Below are positions 7,782-17,489 of a DNA stretch of 64,000 nucleotides, one piece after another. The stretch comes from an uncultured Algibacter sp. (GTDB lineage: Bacteria > Bacteroidota > Bacteroidia > Flavobacteriales > Flavobacteriaceae). The position numbers and the translations under genes were made by a program. The first letter of the stretch is position 1. Each line of letters opens with the position of its first letter. The stretch lies in assembly GCF_947495925.1 (NCBI RefSeq), contig NZ_CANMAU010000006.1:5001-69000 (forward strand). Reading direction: 5' to 3'. The notes beneath the pieces were generated by a model that did not search any database, was not told the DNA's origin, and worked only from the letters and a program-made list of their open reading frames with translations.

Positions 7782-9914
7782 ATGGCAGTTTTAAATAAAA
7801 TAAGACAACGTTCCCTATTCTTAATTCTAATTATAGCCTTAGCGTTATTTTCTTTTGTGTTAGCAGACCTGTTTAGAAACAGTGATGCACTTACGTCAAA
7901 ATCACAAAACATTGTAGCAACAATTAATGGAAAGGATATTAGTCGTGAAGACTTTTTACAAAAGGTAGAGGTCATGCAAAGACAATTAGGGCCAAATTCT
8001 ACTAACACACAAGTGATGAATCGCGTGTGGGAACAGGAGGTAAGACAGGCTGTAATGGATACGCAATTTGAAGAACTTGGGATTTCTGTTGAGAAAGACC
8101 AGATGAGAGATTTGTTAAGAACGGCGTTAGCAACTAGTCCAGAATTTTTAAATGAAGCTGGATTATTTGATGAGAATAAATTAAATGAGTATATCGCTAA
8201 TTTAAAAGAGACATCTCCAGAAGGATTTCAAAGTTGGGTTAATTATGAAAAGCAATTAGCTTCAAACGCCTTAAGTCAAAACTACTTTAATATGGTAAAG
8301 GCTGGATTAACGGGTACTTTATCTGAAGGTGAGCTAGAGCATAAGCTTGAAGGGAATAAAGTTGATATTAGATATGTGCAAGTAGCGTATTCTTCAATAG
8401 CCGATAGTATTGTTGAAGTATCTAAGTCAGATATCTCGAATTATATTAAGGAAAATAAAAGCCAATTTGAGATTGAAGCATCAAGAGACATTCGTTTTGT
8501 TGAGTTTAAAGAAGTGGCTTCTATTGAAGATGAAAATGCGATTAAGGCGGAACTTAATACTTACTTGAATGGTCAGTTAGTTGACACGAGAGGTAGAAAA
8601 GATACTATTGTTGCATTTGCTCAGGTAAAAAATAATGAAGATTATATTAATGCAGTAGCCGCTTCAGACATAAAATTTAGTGATGAAAGGTTTGTTTTTA
8701 AATCAAGCTTACCTACGGAGTTTGCAGATGATATTTATAATTTAAATGAAGGAGATGTTTTTGGTCCCTTTAAGCATGATGGGTATTTTAAGCTGTCTAA
8801 GATAGTAGCAGTAAAACAAATTCCAGATTCAGTCAAAGTAAGACATATTTTATTGCCATTTGTTGGCTCGCAAAGCGCAGCACAAGATATAACCCAAACC
8901 GAAGTTGAAGCTAAAGCAATGGCTGATAGTTTATTGGCGGTTTTAAAAGGAAATCGAGCTAAGTTTCCTGAATTTGTTAAAGAATTCTCCTCAGATCAGG
9001 GTAGTGTTGCTAAAGAAGGACGTTATGATTGGCATCCATATAATACCATGGTTCCAGAATTTAATGATTTTGAATTTGAAGGAAAAACAGGAGATATTGG
9101 AGTTGTAAAAACGATTTTTGGTTTTCATATTATTGAGATTGAAGGACAAAAAGATAAGAAGAAAGCTGTTCAAGTAGGTACTATTGCTAGAAAGATTGAG
9201 CCTTCTGAAGCTACCAGCGATAGAGTATTCAGAGATGCATCTAATTTTGAGATTAATGCAGGAAAAGGAGATTTTGAATCTATTGCAACAGAAAAGGACT
9301 ATACAGTTAGACCAGTTAATGGTATTAAAGTATTGGATGAGAGCATTCCTGGTGTTGGAAACCAAAGACCTATAGTACGTTGGACCTTTGAAGAAGAAAG
9401 TGAAATAGGAGATATTAAACGTTTTAATGTTCCTGAAGGCTATGTAATTGCTCAGTTAGTTGCAAAGCATAAAGAGGGGCTTATGTCTGTTGAAGATGCT
9501 AGTGCGAAGGTTTTACCAGTAATAAGAAAAGAAAAGAAAGCAGAACTTATTAGAAATAGAGTGTCAGCTACAACTCTAGATGATTTGGCCGCTGCTGAAA
9601 ATACGACCGTGAGAACGGCGACAGGAATAAATATGAAAAGCCCAACAATTTCTGGAGCAGGAAGAGAGCCTATAGTTGTTGGTTCGGCATTTGGTTTAAG
9701 TGAGGGTGAAACTTCAGGATTGATTGATGGCGAAAAAGGTGTTTATATGGTTGAAGTAACTAAAGTTACACCAGCAGTGGAACTTGACAATTATCAGGCT
9801 GCTGCCAATAGAGTGGAACAACAAAAGTCAAGTGTTGTTAACTCAAAGCTTTATAATGCTTTAAAATCTGCTGCAGATATTGAAGATAATAGAGCTAAGA
9901 CTCAAATTCAATAA
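7782..9914 (+). CDS. PpiD/SurA-type periplasmic peptidyl-prolyl isomerase
   Basis: A 710-residue membrane-anchored foldase. A single helix at about residues 12-30 anchors it, with the rest in the periplasm. A SurA_N-like chaperone region follows (VATINGKDISREDFLQKVE). A parvulin domain spans about 345-465, with VKVRHILLPF at its start and GDIGVVKTIFGFHIIEIEG at its end. A second, weaker PPIase-like segment may lie towards the C-terminus. Such proteins help newly exported outer-membrane proteins fold, which fits the beta-barrel and LptC genes upstream. A possible promoter (TTG, 16 bases, TATTTTCG) lies at about 7691-7717. Confidence 0.85.
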   Translation: MAVLNKIRQRSLFLILIIALALFSFVLADLFRNSDALTSKSQNIVATINGKDISREDFLQKVEVMQRQLGPNSTNTQVMNRVWEQEVRQAVMDTQFEELGISVEKDQMRDLLRTALATSPEFLNEAGLFDENKLNEYIANLKETSPEGFQSWVNYEKQLASNALSQNYFNMVKAGLTGTLSEGELEHKLEGNKVDIRYVQVAYSSIADSIVEVSKSDISNYIKENKSQFEIEASRDIRFVEFKEVASIEDENAIKAELNTYLNGQLVDTRGRKDTIVAFAQVKNNEDYINAVAASDIKFSDERFVFKSSLPTEFADDIYNLNEGDVFGPFKHDGYFKLSKIVAVKQIPDSVKVRHILLPFVGSQSAAQDITQTEVEAKAMADSLLAVLKGNRAKFPEFVKEFSSDQGSVAKEGRYDWHPYNTMVPEFNDFEFEGKTGDIGVVKTIFGFHIIEIEGQKDKKKAVQVGTIARKIEPSEATSDRVFRDASNFEINAGKGDFESIATEKDYTVRPVNGIKVLDESIPGVGNQRPIVRWTFEEESEIGDIKRFNVPEGYVIAQLVAKHKEGLMSVEDASAKVLPVIRKEKKAELIRNRVSATTLDDLAAAENTTVRTATGINMKSPTISGAGREPIVVGSAFGLSEGETSGLIDGEKGVYMVEVTKVTPAVELDNYQAAANRVEQQKSSVVNSKLYNALKSAADIEDNRAKTQIQ

Positions 9915-9937
9915 AACCTATACAACATAAAATTAAG

Positions 9938-9969
9938 AAAGCGCCTTCAATATTTGAGGCGCTTTTTTT
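9938..9969 (+). terminator. Terminator after ppiD-like gene
   Basis: AAAGCGCC and GGCGCTTT pair around a short loop with one bulged base and run into T7. It lies 24 bases after the stop codon. Confidence 0.85.
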
Positions 9970-10038
9970 ATATCATTTAAGATTATTATTTAATAAAAAC
10001 TGTTGATAACTTAACTGTAAGTTTTCTATCAAAAATCC

Positions 10039-10046
10039 TACTTTTG
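10039..10046 (+). promoter_or_regulatory. Candidate -7 box of trxB
   Basis: TACTTTTG matches the Bacteroidota -7 consensus TAnnTTTG and lies 20 bases before the trxB start. No clear TTG -33 element sits at the right distance, so this is only half a promoter match. Confidence 0.4.
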
Positions 10047-10066
10047 TAAGGATAAAAGATAATATT

Positions 10067-11047
10067 ATGTCTGATACAATAGAAAGAGTAAAATGCCTTA
10101 TTATAGGCTCTGGTCCTGCAGGTTATACCGCTGCGATATATGCAGCAAGAGCCAATATGAATCCTGTTTTATATCAAGGAACTCAACCAGGAGGCCAGTT
10201 AACAACAACAAATGAGGTGGAGAACTTTCCAGGTTACCCAGAAGGGGTAACAGGACCTGAAATGATGATGCAATTGCAAGCTCAAGCGCAACGCTTTGAA
10301 GCTGATATTCGGGATGGTTGGGTTACTAAAGTAGATTTTTCTGGAGACCTACATAAGGTATGGGTTAATGATACTAAGGAGATTCACGCAGATACAGTCA
10401 TTATTTCTACAGGTGCCTCGGCTAAGTATTTAGGAATAGATTCTGAACAAAAGTACTTGAAATTAGGAGGAGGTGTTTCAGCTTGTGCTGTATGTGATGG
10501 TTTCTTTTATAGAAATCAAGAAGTTGTAATTGTTGGAGCAGGAGACTCTGCATGTGAAGAGGCACATTATTTATCTAAACTTTGTAAAAAAGTAACGATG
10601 CTTGTTCGTCGAGACGAGTTCAGAGCATCTAAAATAATGGCTGCGAGGGTCAAGAATACAGACAATATTGAAATTTTGTTTAATACCGAAACTGATGAAG
10701 TTTTAGGAGATGGGCAAGTTGTGACAGGAGTTAGAGTTTTTAATAACCAAACAAATGAAAAACAAGAGATTCCGGCAACAGGATTTTTTGTAGCTATTGG
10801 TCATAAACCTAACACTGACATATTTAAAAGCTTTTTAGATTTAGATGAGACAGGATACATTGTAAATGTTCCAGGAAGTTCTAAAACCAATGTAGAAGGT
10901 GTATTTGTTTCTGGCGATGCTGCAGACCATGTATACAGGCAAGCAGTAACAGCAGCAGGTACAGGTTGTATGGCAGCCTTAGATGCCGAACGTTATTTAG
11001 CGGCTAAAGATTCTTCATTTGAAGTGTCAACATCAAGTTATAATTAA
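10067..11047 (+). CDS. trxB: Thioredoxin-disulfide reductase
   Basis: Reduces thioredoxin with NADPH through FAD and a redox-active disulfide. The 326-residue length is usual. It has the FAD-binding GSGPAGYTAAIYAARA motif (residues 14-29), the active-site pair C140-A-V-C143-D in the class II position, the NADPH-binding VGAGDSACEEA, and the C-terminal FAD motif GVFVSGDAAD. The active site is CAVC instead of the commoner CATC. It is a single-gene unit with its own terminator. Confidence 0.96.
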   Translation: MSDTIERVKCLIIGSGPAGYTAAIYAARANMNPVLYQGTQPGGQLTTTNEVENFPGYPEGVTGPEMMMQLQAQAQRFEADIRDGWVTKVDFSGDLHKVWVNDTKEIHADTVIISTGASAKYLGIDSEQKYLKLGGGVSACAVCDGFFYRNQEVVIVGAGDSACEEAHYLSKLCKKVTMLVRRDEFRASKIMAARVKNTDNIEILFNTETDEVLGDGQVVTGVRVFNNQTNEKQEIPATGFFVAIGHKPNTDIFKSFLDLDETGYIVNVPGSSKTNVEGVFVSGDAADHVYRQAVTAAGTGCMAALDAERYLAAKDSSFEVSTSSYN

Positions 11048-11107
11048 GTATTATTTATGTTTTAAGCGGACCCTAAAAACGGTAAGCCATTAATAATAAT
11101 GATGAAT

Positions 11108-11139
11108 AAAACCAGAACATGTATTTGTTCTGGTTTTTT
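11108..11139 (+). terminator. Terminator after trxB
   Basis: AAAACCAGAACA pairs with TGTTCTGGTTTT around a 6-base loop, followed by T and G. Confidence 0.85.
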
Positions 11140-11209
11140 GTTTTAAAAATCTGTACCATAGCTTTTGAATTTTATTAAAATTCACTTTCTTTGAAATTGA
11201 AATTTTAAA

Positions 11210-11284
11210 CGGGATGTGGCGCAGTCCGGTTAGCGTACACGGCTGGGGGCCGTGTGGTCGCAGGTTCAAATCCTGTCATCCCGA
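11210..11284 (+). tRNA. tRNA-Pro (GGG)
   Basis: The acceptor CGGGATG pairs with CATCCCG. The anticodon arm CACGG-CTGGGGG-CCGTG places GGG as the anticodon, and the T arm is GCAGGTTCAAATCCTGT. CCA is not encoded. Confidence 0.95.
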
Positions 11285-11430
11285 CGAAATGAGAACTTCT
11301 GGTACCCTTATATAGTACTCTTTCCCTAATAAATATGCCGTTATTGTTAATTGCAATAATGGCTTGGGTGGTTATCTAAGTCCTGTTATTTCGATTTAGT
11401 AAAATAATCAGTTTTATTCTACACTTTTTT

Positions 11431-12339
11431 TTAACGAACCATATCCATATAAGGAACCACGGTTTTAAATCCTTTTTTTACAAAATAGTTGGTAGGGTTA
11501 GTTTTAGATACTGCTAATACGAAATCGCCACCCCAGGCTCCAAGACTCTTTACAGAGCCTTCAAAATCTTCGAAATAAAGGTTTCTTACTGTTGTCTGAT
11601 TCGTAATCTCAGAAATGATGCTTTCATGTTGTGTTATTAAACCTTGGAAATCTTCAATAGTTTTAGACTTAATCATTTTTGAAGTTAACTTACTAATCAT
11701 TTCTATTAAAGACTCGATATTTTTTTTGTTTAACTTATAACGCTTTATGCCATCTCTACTATTTTGTTTTTTGTTTAAGTGAACAAAATATAAATGATTT
11801 TTAAAAATAGGATTAAAATTAACAGCATGGACAACTACTGCGTTATTTCTAATCTGATAGATTATCGGTGTATCATTCTGCGCGCAGGCAATATCATAGC
11901 CACTACCTCCAAAGGTTTTTTTTAAAAGCTTGTATGGGTCAATATTTGCCCATTGTGCTATATTGTTTATTAAGGTAGACGAAGTGCCTAAACCCCAGTT
12001 TGTTGGAAAATCTAAAGTTGTAGTAATTTTGTATCCCTTCTCTCCTTCAAGAAACATAGGATTTAAAGTCTTTACGGTATTTAATATTTGAACAAGTCTT
12101 TGAGAGGTTTCATTCGTGTCAAAACTTTCAACAGAATGATTTTTTATCTCAAATTCACATTGAAACCAAGTGGTTCCATTATGGTTCATGCTTTCCCAAT
12201 ATAGCTTATTTTCATCAATAGACTCAATAGTTAAAGATTGCCCATATTTAGTAGGAATTGCTAAAGACAATGCGCCATCGAGTACGACGTATTCTCCTGA
12301 AATTAGAAGTTTCCCATTACTGTAAAATGTTTTATTCAT
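11431..12339 (-). CDS. GYDIA-family GHMP kinase
   Basis: A 302-residue small-molecule kinase of the GHMP superfamily (galactokinase, homoserine, mevalonate and phosphomevalonate kinases). The start NGKLLISGEYVVLDGALSLAIP matches the first GHMP motif. FPTNWGLGTSSTL is the phosphate-binding loop. FGGSGYDIACAQ carries the GYDIA signature that names the family, and AWGGDFVLAVS is the third motif. Its overlap of four bases with the HMG-CoA reductase gene suggests it phosphorylates a mevalonate-pathway intermediate, but the exact substrate is not settled by the sequence. Confidence 0.85.
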   Translation of the reverse strand: MNKTFYSNGKLLISGEYVVLDGALSLAIPTKYGQSLTIESIDENKLYWESMNHNGTTWFQCEFEIKNHSVESFDTNETSQRLVQILNTVKTLNPMFLEGEKGYKITTTLDFPTNWGLGTSSTLINNIAQWANIDPYKLLKKTFGGSGYDIACAQNDTPIIYQIRNNAVVVHAVNFNPIFKNHLYFVHLNKKQNSRDGIKRYKLNKKNIESLIEMISKLTSKMIKSKTIEDFQGLITQHESIISEITNQTTVRNLYFEDFEGSVKSLGAWGGDFVLAVSKTNPTNYFVKKGFKTVVPYMDMVR

Positions 12340-13658
12340 CCAGAAGTCCTTAGGTTATTTAAAGCTTCAGAAACAGCAGTGTGCGAAATTGTATTACTCT
12401 TAAAATATGTTGTTAAAATTTCTTTTTCTGCATCAGATGCTTCGAATTGATTTAAAATATTCATGAGATGCATTTTCATATGGCCTTGCTGAATACCAGT
12501 AGTAGTTAACGAACGTAAGGCCGCGAAATTTTGAGCTAGTCCTGCCACAGCAACTATTTGCATAAGTTCTTTTGCCGATGGTTTGTGTAGCATTTCTAGA
12601 GATAATTTTACTAGAGGATGTAAACCCGTTAATCCACCAACAGTACCAAGTGCTAGTGGGATTTCAATCCAAAACGTAAAAATACCATCTTCAATCTTAG
12701 CGTGCGATAAACTGCTATATTTTCCTTCGCGCGATGCATAGGCATGTACACCCGCTTCAACTGCTCTAAAGTCGTTTCCTGTGGCTAAAATCACAGCATC
12801 AATACCGTTCATAACCCCTTTGTTATGTGTTACAGCACGGTAAGGTTCAACTTCAGCAATTTTAACAGCTTCAATAAATTTATTAGCAAAGGCTTCACCT
12901 GAAATAGAATTATTTTCTTTTAAATCTTCAATCTTGCAACTTACTTCAGCTCGCACTAAACAATCGGGAACATAATTTGATAAAATACTCATTATGATGT
13001 CTATTTGTTTCTCATCATCAGTAAACAAATCAAAAACTAAAGCCTCTGCTTTAAGCGTTTTTGCAAATTGTTCTAAACAAGAATTTATAAAATTGGCGCC
13101 CATGGCATCTAAGGTTTCAAAAGATGCATGAAGTTGGTAGTAGTTTTTTAAATCGGTAGTTTTATCACGAAGCTCAATGTCTATAATACCACCACCTCGT
13201 TTGTTCATATTTTTGGTGATATCAACAGAATCTTCAATAAGTTTTGGTTTGACAGTATTAAAGAATTTTTTCAACTTATTAGTATCTCCAGAATATTTAA
13301 AATGAACTTGTCCAATTTTGGTCGTCGAAATCACCTTGGTTCTAAAACCACCTCGATCCAGCCAAAATTTAGCAGCTTTGCTAGCTGCCGCTACTACAGA
13401 ACTCTCCTCAATAGCCATGGGGATGGTAAATAGTTTGTCATTAATTAAAAAATTTGGAGCAACACCTAGGGGTAAATAGTAATTGGTTATGGTATTTTCA
13501 ATAAATTCATCATGAAGCTGTTGAAGTTTCTCATCGTTGTTCCAATACTGTTTTAATATGTTTTTTGCGCTTTCTGCATTTGAAAAATAAGTATCAACTA
13601 TCCAGTCAATTTTTTTTGATTTTGACAGTTTAGAAAAGCCGGCAATAGATTTACTCAT
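12336..13658 (-). CDS. Hydroxymethylglutaryl-CoA reductase, class II
   Basis: Makes mevalonate from HMG-CoA for isoprenoid synthesis. It is of the class II (degradative-type) form that Bacteroidota use biosynthetically. Motifs include MAIEESSVVAAASKAAKFW near residue 90, MNKRGGGIIDIE, and HNKGVMNGIDAVILATGNDFRAVEAGVHAYA. I chose the ATG at 13658 (440 residues, MSKSIAGFSKLS) because the longer start at 13679 would fall inside a -7 promoter box. It is followed without a gap by the GHMP kinase. Confidence 0.92.
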   Translation of the reverse strand: MSKSIAGFSKLSKSKKIDWIVDTYFSNAESAKNILKQYWNNDEKLQQLHDEFIENTITNYYLPLGVAPNFLINDKLFTIPMAIEESSVVAAASKAAKFWLDRGGFRTKVISTTKIGQVHFKYSGDTNKLKKFFNTVKPKLIEDSVDITKNMNKRGGGIIDIELRDKTTDLKNYYQLHASFETLDAMGANFINSCLEQFAKTLKAEALVFDLFTDDEKQIDIIMSILSNYVPDCLVRAEVSCKIEDLKENNSISGEAFANKFIEAVKIAEVEPYRAVTHNKGVMNGIDAVILATGNDFRAVEAGVHAYASREGKYSSLSHAKIEDGIFTFWIEIPLALGTVGGLTGLHPLVKLSLEMLHKPSAKELMQIVAVAGLAQNFAALRSLTTTGIQQGHMKMHLMNILNQFEASDAEKEILTTYFKSNTISHTAVSEALNNLRTSG

Positions 13659-13676
13659 AGATTTTAATTTGTAACG

Positions 13677-13684
13677 CAAAGATA
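13677..13684 (-). promoter_or_regulatory. -7 box for the HMG-CoA reductase operon
   Basis: On the minus strand TATCTTTG matches TAnnTTTG, 18 bases before the chosen ATG. A TTA lies 19 bases further up in place of TTG. It supports the shorter start of the gene. Confidence 0.55.
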
Positions 13685-13808
13685 CTATCTTGGTACTAAT
13701 TTGTAATGAAATCTTTTAAAAACGCGATATTTAACTGTTAATAAACGTGGTTTTTTGAAGAATTTTTAGTAATCTTGACATCGCTTTGTGAAATAAACAT
13801 TTTTTTTA

Positions 13809-16004
13809 ATGAAATACTTAAAATTCTCCTTTTTTGTTTGTCTTCTTATTACTTCACTAATTTCAGCACAGACTAAGGATATAACACTTGAAGATATTTG
13901 GAAAAACGGAACTTTTAGACAGGATTATATGGATGCTTTGCATTCCATGGCAAATGGGAAGCAGTATTCTGTATTAAATTTTGATAGAGCTAGTAGAAGT
14001 ACGTCCATTGATGTTTATGATTATATGACATTAGAGAAAGTAAAGACTATTGTAAACTCTAATGATCTTGATGCTATTCCTTATTTTATTGATTATGCAT
14101 TTAGTGAAAATGAGCAAAAAGTAATATTGACCGCAGATGAAGAATCCATTTACAGAAGGTCATCAAAAGGACATTATTATGTTTATGATGTGAAAACTGG
14201 AGCACTTCAATTAATTTCAGAAGATAAAATACAAGAACCTACATTTTCACCCAATGGCAATAAACTTGCCTTTGCAAAAGATAATAATTTGTTTGTTAAA
14301 GATTTAATATCTAATGAGATAACTCAAATAACATCTGATGGAGAAAAAAACAAAATAATTAATGGAATTGCCGACTGGGTTTATGAAGAAGAGTTTTCAA
14401 TTGTAAAAGCTTTTGATTGGAATACAAGTAACGATAAAATTGCCTTCATCAGGTTTGACGAAACCAAAGTACCTGAATTTTCAATGGATGTTTATGGTAC
14501 TGAGTTATATCAAACACAACAAGTTTTTAAGTATCCCAAGGCAGGTGAAGCCAATTCAGAAGTGTCTCTGCATGTATATGATTTAGAAAAGAAAACTTTA
14601 GAAGAGTTAAAAACCGCTGAGGTTTATCAAGATTTTTATATACCTAGAATCAAATGGACTAATGACCCCGATGTGTTAAGTGCTCAATTTATAAATAGAC
14701 ATCAAAACCAACTAGATCTATGGATGTTTAATACGGCTAATGATTCTTCTAGTTTAGTGCTTCAGGATACAGACAGAGCTTATGTTGAAGTAACAGATTA
14801 TCTTACCTTTTTAGAAGATAACAGTTTTATATGGACTAGTGAAAAAGATGGTTATAATCATATTTATCATTATGACAAGAATGGAAAATTAATTATTCAG
14901 GTGACCAAAGGAAACTGGGAAGTGACTGATTATTATGGATTTGATGAGAAGAGTAATTCAATTTTTTACCAATCTGTAGAAAACGGATCTATTAATAGAG
15001 ATGTGTTTGCAATAAAATTAAACGGACGCAACAAAAACAGGTTATCAAAAAAGGATGGTACTAACGAAGCTGATTTTAGTTCGGACTTTTCTTTTTTCAT
15101 TAATACCCATTCTAGTGCTACTTCGCCAATAGCATATGCATTGCATAAAGCAAAGTCGGGAGACTTAATAAAGAAAATTAAGGATAACGAAAACGTTGCT
15201 CGGTCGATAGAGGCTTATAAGTTCTCTAAAAAAGAGTTTGGAACCATTAGTGTTAACGGAAACGATTTAAATATGTGGACCCTAAAGCCACTGGATTTTG
15301 ATGAATCTAAGCAATACCCGCTGCTAATGACACAATATTCAGGTCCTGGGTCTCAAGAAGTAGCCAATCAATGGTATTCTGCTAATGATTATTGGTATCA
15401 ACTTCTTGCGCAGCAAGGGGTTGTTGTGGTTTGTATAGATGGAAGAGGTACGGGGTTTAAAGGTGCTGAATTCAAAAAGGTAACTCAAAATGAATTAGGA
15501 AAATACGAAGTAGAAGATCAAATTCAAGCGGCTAAACAATTAGCGGAGCTTTCTTATATAGATACAAGTAGAATTGGAATTTGGGGTTGGAGCTATGGTG
15601 GTTTTATGAGCAGTAATTGTTTATTTCAAGGTAATGATGTGTTTTCTATGGCCATAGCGGTTGCTCCTGTTACAAGTTGGAGGTTTTATGATACCATCTA
15701 TACGGAGCGATATTTAACTACACCTCAGGAAAATATAGGAGGCTACGATGATAATTCACCTTTAAGTCATGTAGATAAAATGAAGGGGGATTTTTTATTA
15801 GTGCATGGATCGGCAGATGATAATGTTCATGTGCAGAATAGTATGCGTTTAGCTGAGGCGTTGATTCAAGCTGATAAAGATTTTGAATGGGCCATTTATC
15901 CTGACAAGAATCACGGTATTTATGGCGGAAATACAAGGCTTCACTTGTTTAGAAAAATGACTAATTTTATAAGTGAGTCATTTAATCTAAATGCTGGAGA
16001 TTAA
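13809..16004 (+). CDS. Dipeptidyl peptidase IV (S9B serine peptidase)
   Basis: A 731-residue exported peptidase that removes X-Pro dipeptides. Residues 1-20 are a signal peptide (ending SLISAQ). An eight-bladed propeller domain covers about 40-470, with the substrate-binding ADWVYEEEFS motif. The C-terminal alpha/beta-hydrolase domain has the nucleophile S595 in GWSYGG, the acid at D670/D671 in GSADDNVH, and H702 in KNHGIYGG. Two peptide transporter genes follow, the first after 27 bases, so the set forms a peptide-use operon: cleave outside the cytoplasm, then import di- and tripeptides. Confidence 0.94.
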   Translation: MKYLKFSFFVCLLITSLISAQTKDITLEDIWKNGTFRQDYMDALHSMANGKQYSVLNFDRASRSTSIDVYDYMTLEKVKTIVNSNDLDAIPYFIDYAFSENEQKVILTADEESIYRRSSKGHYYVYDVKTGALQLISEDKIQEPTFSPNGNKLAFAKDNNLFVKDLISNEITQITSDGEKNKIINGIADWVYEEEFSIVKAFDWNTSNDKIAFIRFDETKVPEFSMDVYGTELYQTQQVFKYPKAGEANSEVSLHVYDLEKKTLEELKTAEVYQDFYIPRIKWTNDPDVLSAQFINRHQNQLDLWMFNTANDSSSLVLQDTDRAYVEVTDYLTFLEDNSFIWTSEKDGYNHIYHYDKNGKLIIQVTKGNWEVTDYYGFDEKSNSIFYQSVENGSINRDVFAIKLNGRNKNRLSKKDGTNEADFSSDFSFFINTHSSATSPIAYALHKAKSGDLIKKIKDNENVARSIEAYKFSKKEFGTISVNGNDLNMWTLKPLDFDESKQYPLLMTQYSGPGSQEVANQWYSANDYWYQLLAQQGVVVVCIDGRGTGFKGAEFKKVTQNELGKYEVEDQIQAAKQLAELSYIDTSRIGIWGWSYGGFMSSNCLFQGNDVFSMAIAVAPVTSWRFYDTIYTERYLTTPQENIGGYDDNSPLSHVDKMKGDFLLVHGSADDNVHVQNSMRLAEALIQADKDFEWAIYPDKNHGIYGGNTRLHLFRKMTNFISESFNLNAGD

Positions 16005-16031
16005 AAATAACACTAACCAACAACAATATTT

Positions 16032-17420
16032 ATGGCAAATTCAGAAACTATAAAACAAAAAGAACTGTTTGGGCATCCAGTAGGATTATATGTGCTCTTT
16101 TTTACAGAAATGTGGGAGCGCTTTTCTTACTATGGTATGCGTGCTATTTTAGTATTATATTTAGTTGCCCAGACGAATGTTGAAAATGCAGGTTTAGGTT
16201 GGACTAATGGTGATGCTTTGGCTTTATATGGTTGGTACACCATGATGGTTTATGTAATGTCAATACCAGGTGGTATCATAGCCGATAAATTTCTAGGGCA
16301 AAAAAAATCTGTACTTGTTGGTGGTGTTTTGTTGCTTTTTGGGCATAGTATATTAGCTGTTGAGCAAATGTGGGCTTTTTATACAGGATTGACTTTAATT
16401 GTATGTGGTGTTGGGATGTTAAAACCTAACATTTCGACCATGGTTGGTGGCTTGTATAAAAAGGGAGATATTCGCAGAGACAAAGGGTTTACCATATTCT
16501 ATATAGGAATTAATGTAGGAGCATTTCTTTCTAGTTTAGTTGTGGGTTATGTTGGTGAGGTTTATGGATGGCACTATGGTTTTGGTCTTGCCGGAATAGG
16601 TATGGGGTTTGGTATTTTGCAATACGTTATGGGGCAGAAACATTTGGCTAATGTCGGGAATTTTCTTGGTGCTTCGCAAAATGAAGAAGAAAAAGCCTTG
16701 TTGAAAAAACCATTGAGGAAAGTTGAAAAAGATAGAGTGGTTGTGCTTCTCATCTCTTTTTTATTAGTGATTGTATTCTGGGGAGCTTTTGAACAAGCAG
16801 GAGGATTGATGAATATTTATACTATGGAAAAAACCAATAGGATGTTAATGGGCTGGCAAGTTCCTGCGTCCTGGTTTCAGTCTTTAAACGCCATGTTTAT
16901 TATCTTTTTGGGGACATCAGTAGCCTTGTTTTGGGCAAATAGAAAATTAAAAGGAAAAGTGTCTACTTCTTTGTTTAAAATGATCGTTGGTCTTATTATT
17001 ATGGGAACAGGATTCTTTTTTATGACGGGAGCAACAGCTCAGTTTGAGTCTACAGGAACATCAGAAATGTATTGGTTAGTATTAGCGTACTTATTTCATA
17101 CTGTTGGAGAATTATGTCTTTCGCCGGTGGCATTATCATTTATAACTAAACTAGCACCAGTTAAATATGCGTCAATTATGATGGGGGTTTATTTTGCAAT
17201 GACCGGTTTCGGTAGCAAACTTGCTGGTTTGTTAGGTGAGTGGTCTGAAAGCTTAGGAGAATATACAATATTTACAGGAATAGCAGTTTTTTGCGTAATT
17301 TTAGGGTCTTTGGTCCTTTTGGTACGAAAGAAATTAGAAGGTTTAACTCATGGTGTGGAGGATGAAGAGGTTGATATGCATCACGAAGAAGCAGAAGGCT
17401 TTGAATTAGCGGATAATTAA
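16032..17420 (+). CDS. POT-family proton-coupled peptide transporter
   Basis: A 462-residue importer of di- and tripeptides driven by protons. It is an MFS fold of about 12-14 helices. The ExxER motif is present in the first helix (FTEMWERFSYYGMRA), as is the family signature FYIGINVGAFLSSLVVGYVGE. The C-terminus is acidic with several His residues. It belongs with the upstream DPP IV gene and is a paralogue of the next gene. Confidence 0.92.
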   Translation: MANSETIKQKELFGHPVGLYVLFFTEMWERFSYYGMRAILVLYLVAQTNVENAGLGWTNGDALALYGWYTMMVYVMSIPGGIIADKFLGQKKSVLVGGVLLLFGHSILAVEQMWAFYTGLTLIVCGVGMLKPNISTMVGGLYKKGDIRRDKGFTIFYIGINVGAFLSSLVVGYVGEVYGWHYGFGLAGIGMGFGILQYVMGQKHLANVGNFLGASQNEEEKALLKKPLRKVEKDRVVVLLISFLLVIVFWGAFEQAGGLMNIYTMEKTNRMLMGWQVPASWFQSLNAMFIIFLGTSVALFWANRKLKGKVSTSLFKMIVGLIIMGTGFFFMTGATAQFESTGTSEMYWLVLAYLFHTVGELCLSPVALSFITKLAPVKYASIMMGVYFAMTGFGSKLAGLLGEWSESLGEYTIFTGIAVFCVILGSLVLLVRKKLEGLTHGVEDEEVDMHHEEAEGFELADN

Positions 17421-17489
17421 AGACAAGATACATAGAAGTCTTGTTTTTTAATGTGAGGCTTTAATTATTTTAACCATCAAAATGATTTT

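Noticed and set aside
8991-9365. 124-residue minus-strand frame inside the PpiD-like gene
   Set aside because: Antisense to the parvulin domain, low-complexity Asn/Phe/Ser content.
13659-13679. Longer start of HMG-CoA reductase at 13679
   Set aside because: That start overlaps the TATCTTTG -7 box and would add residues not typical of the family.
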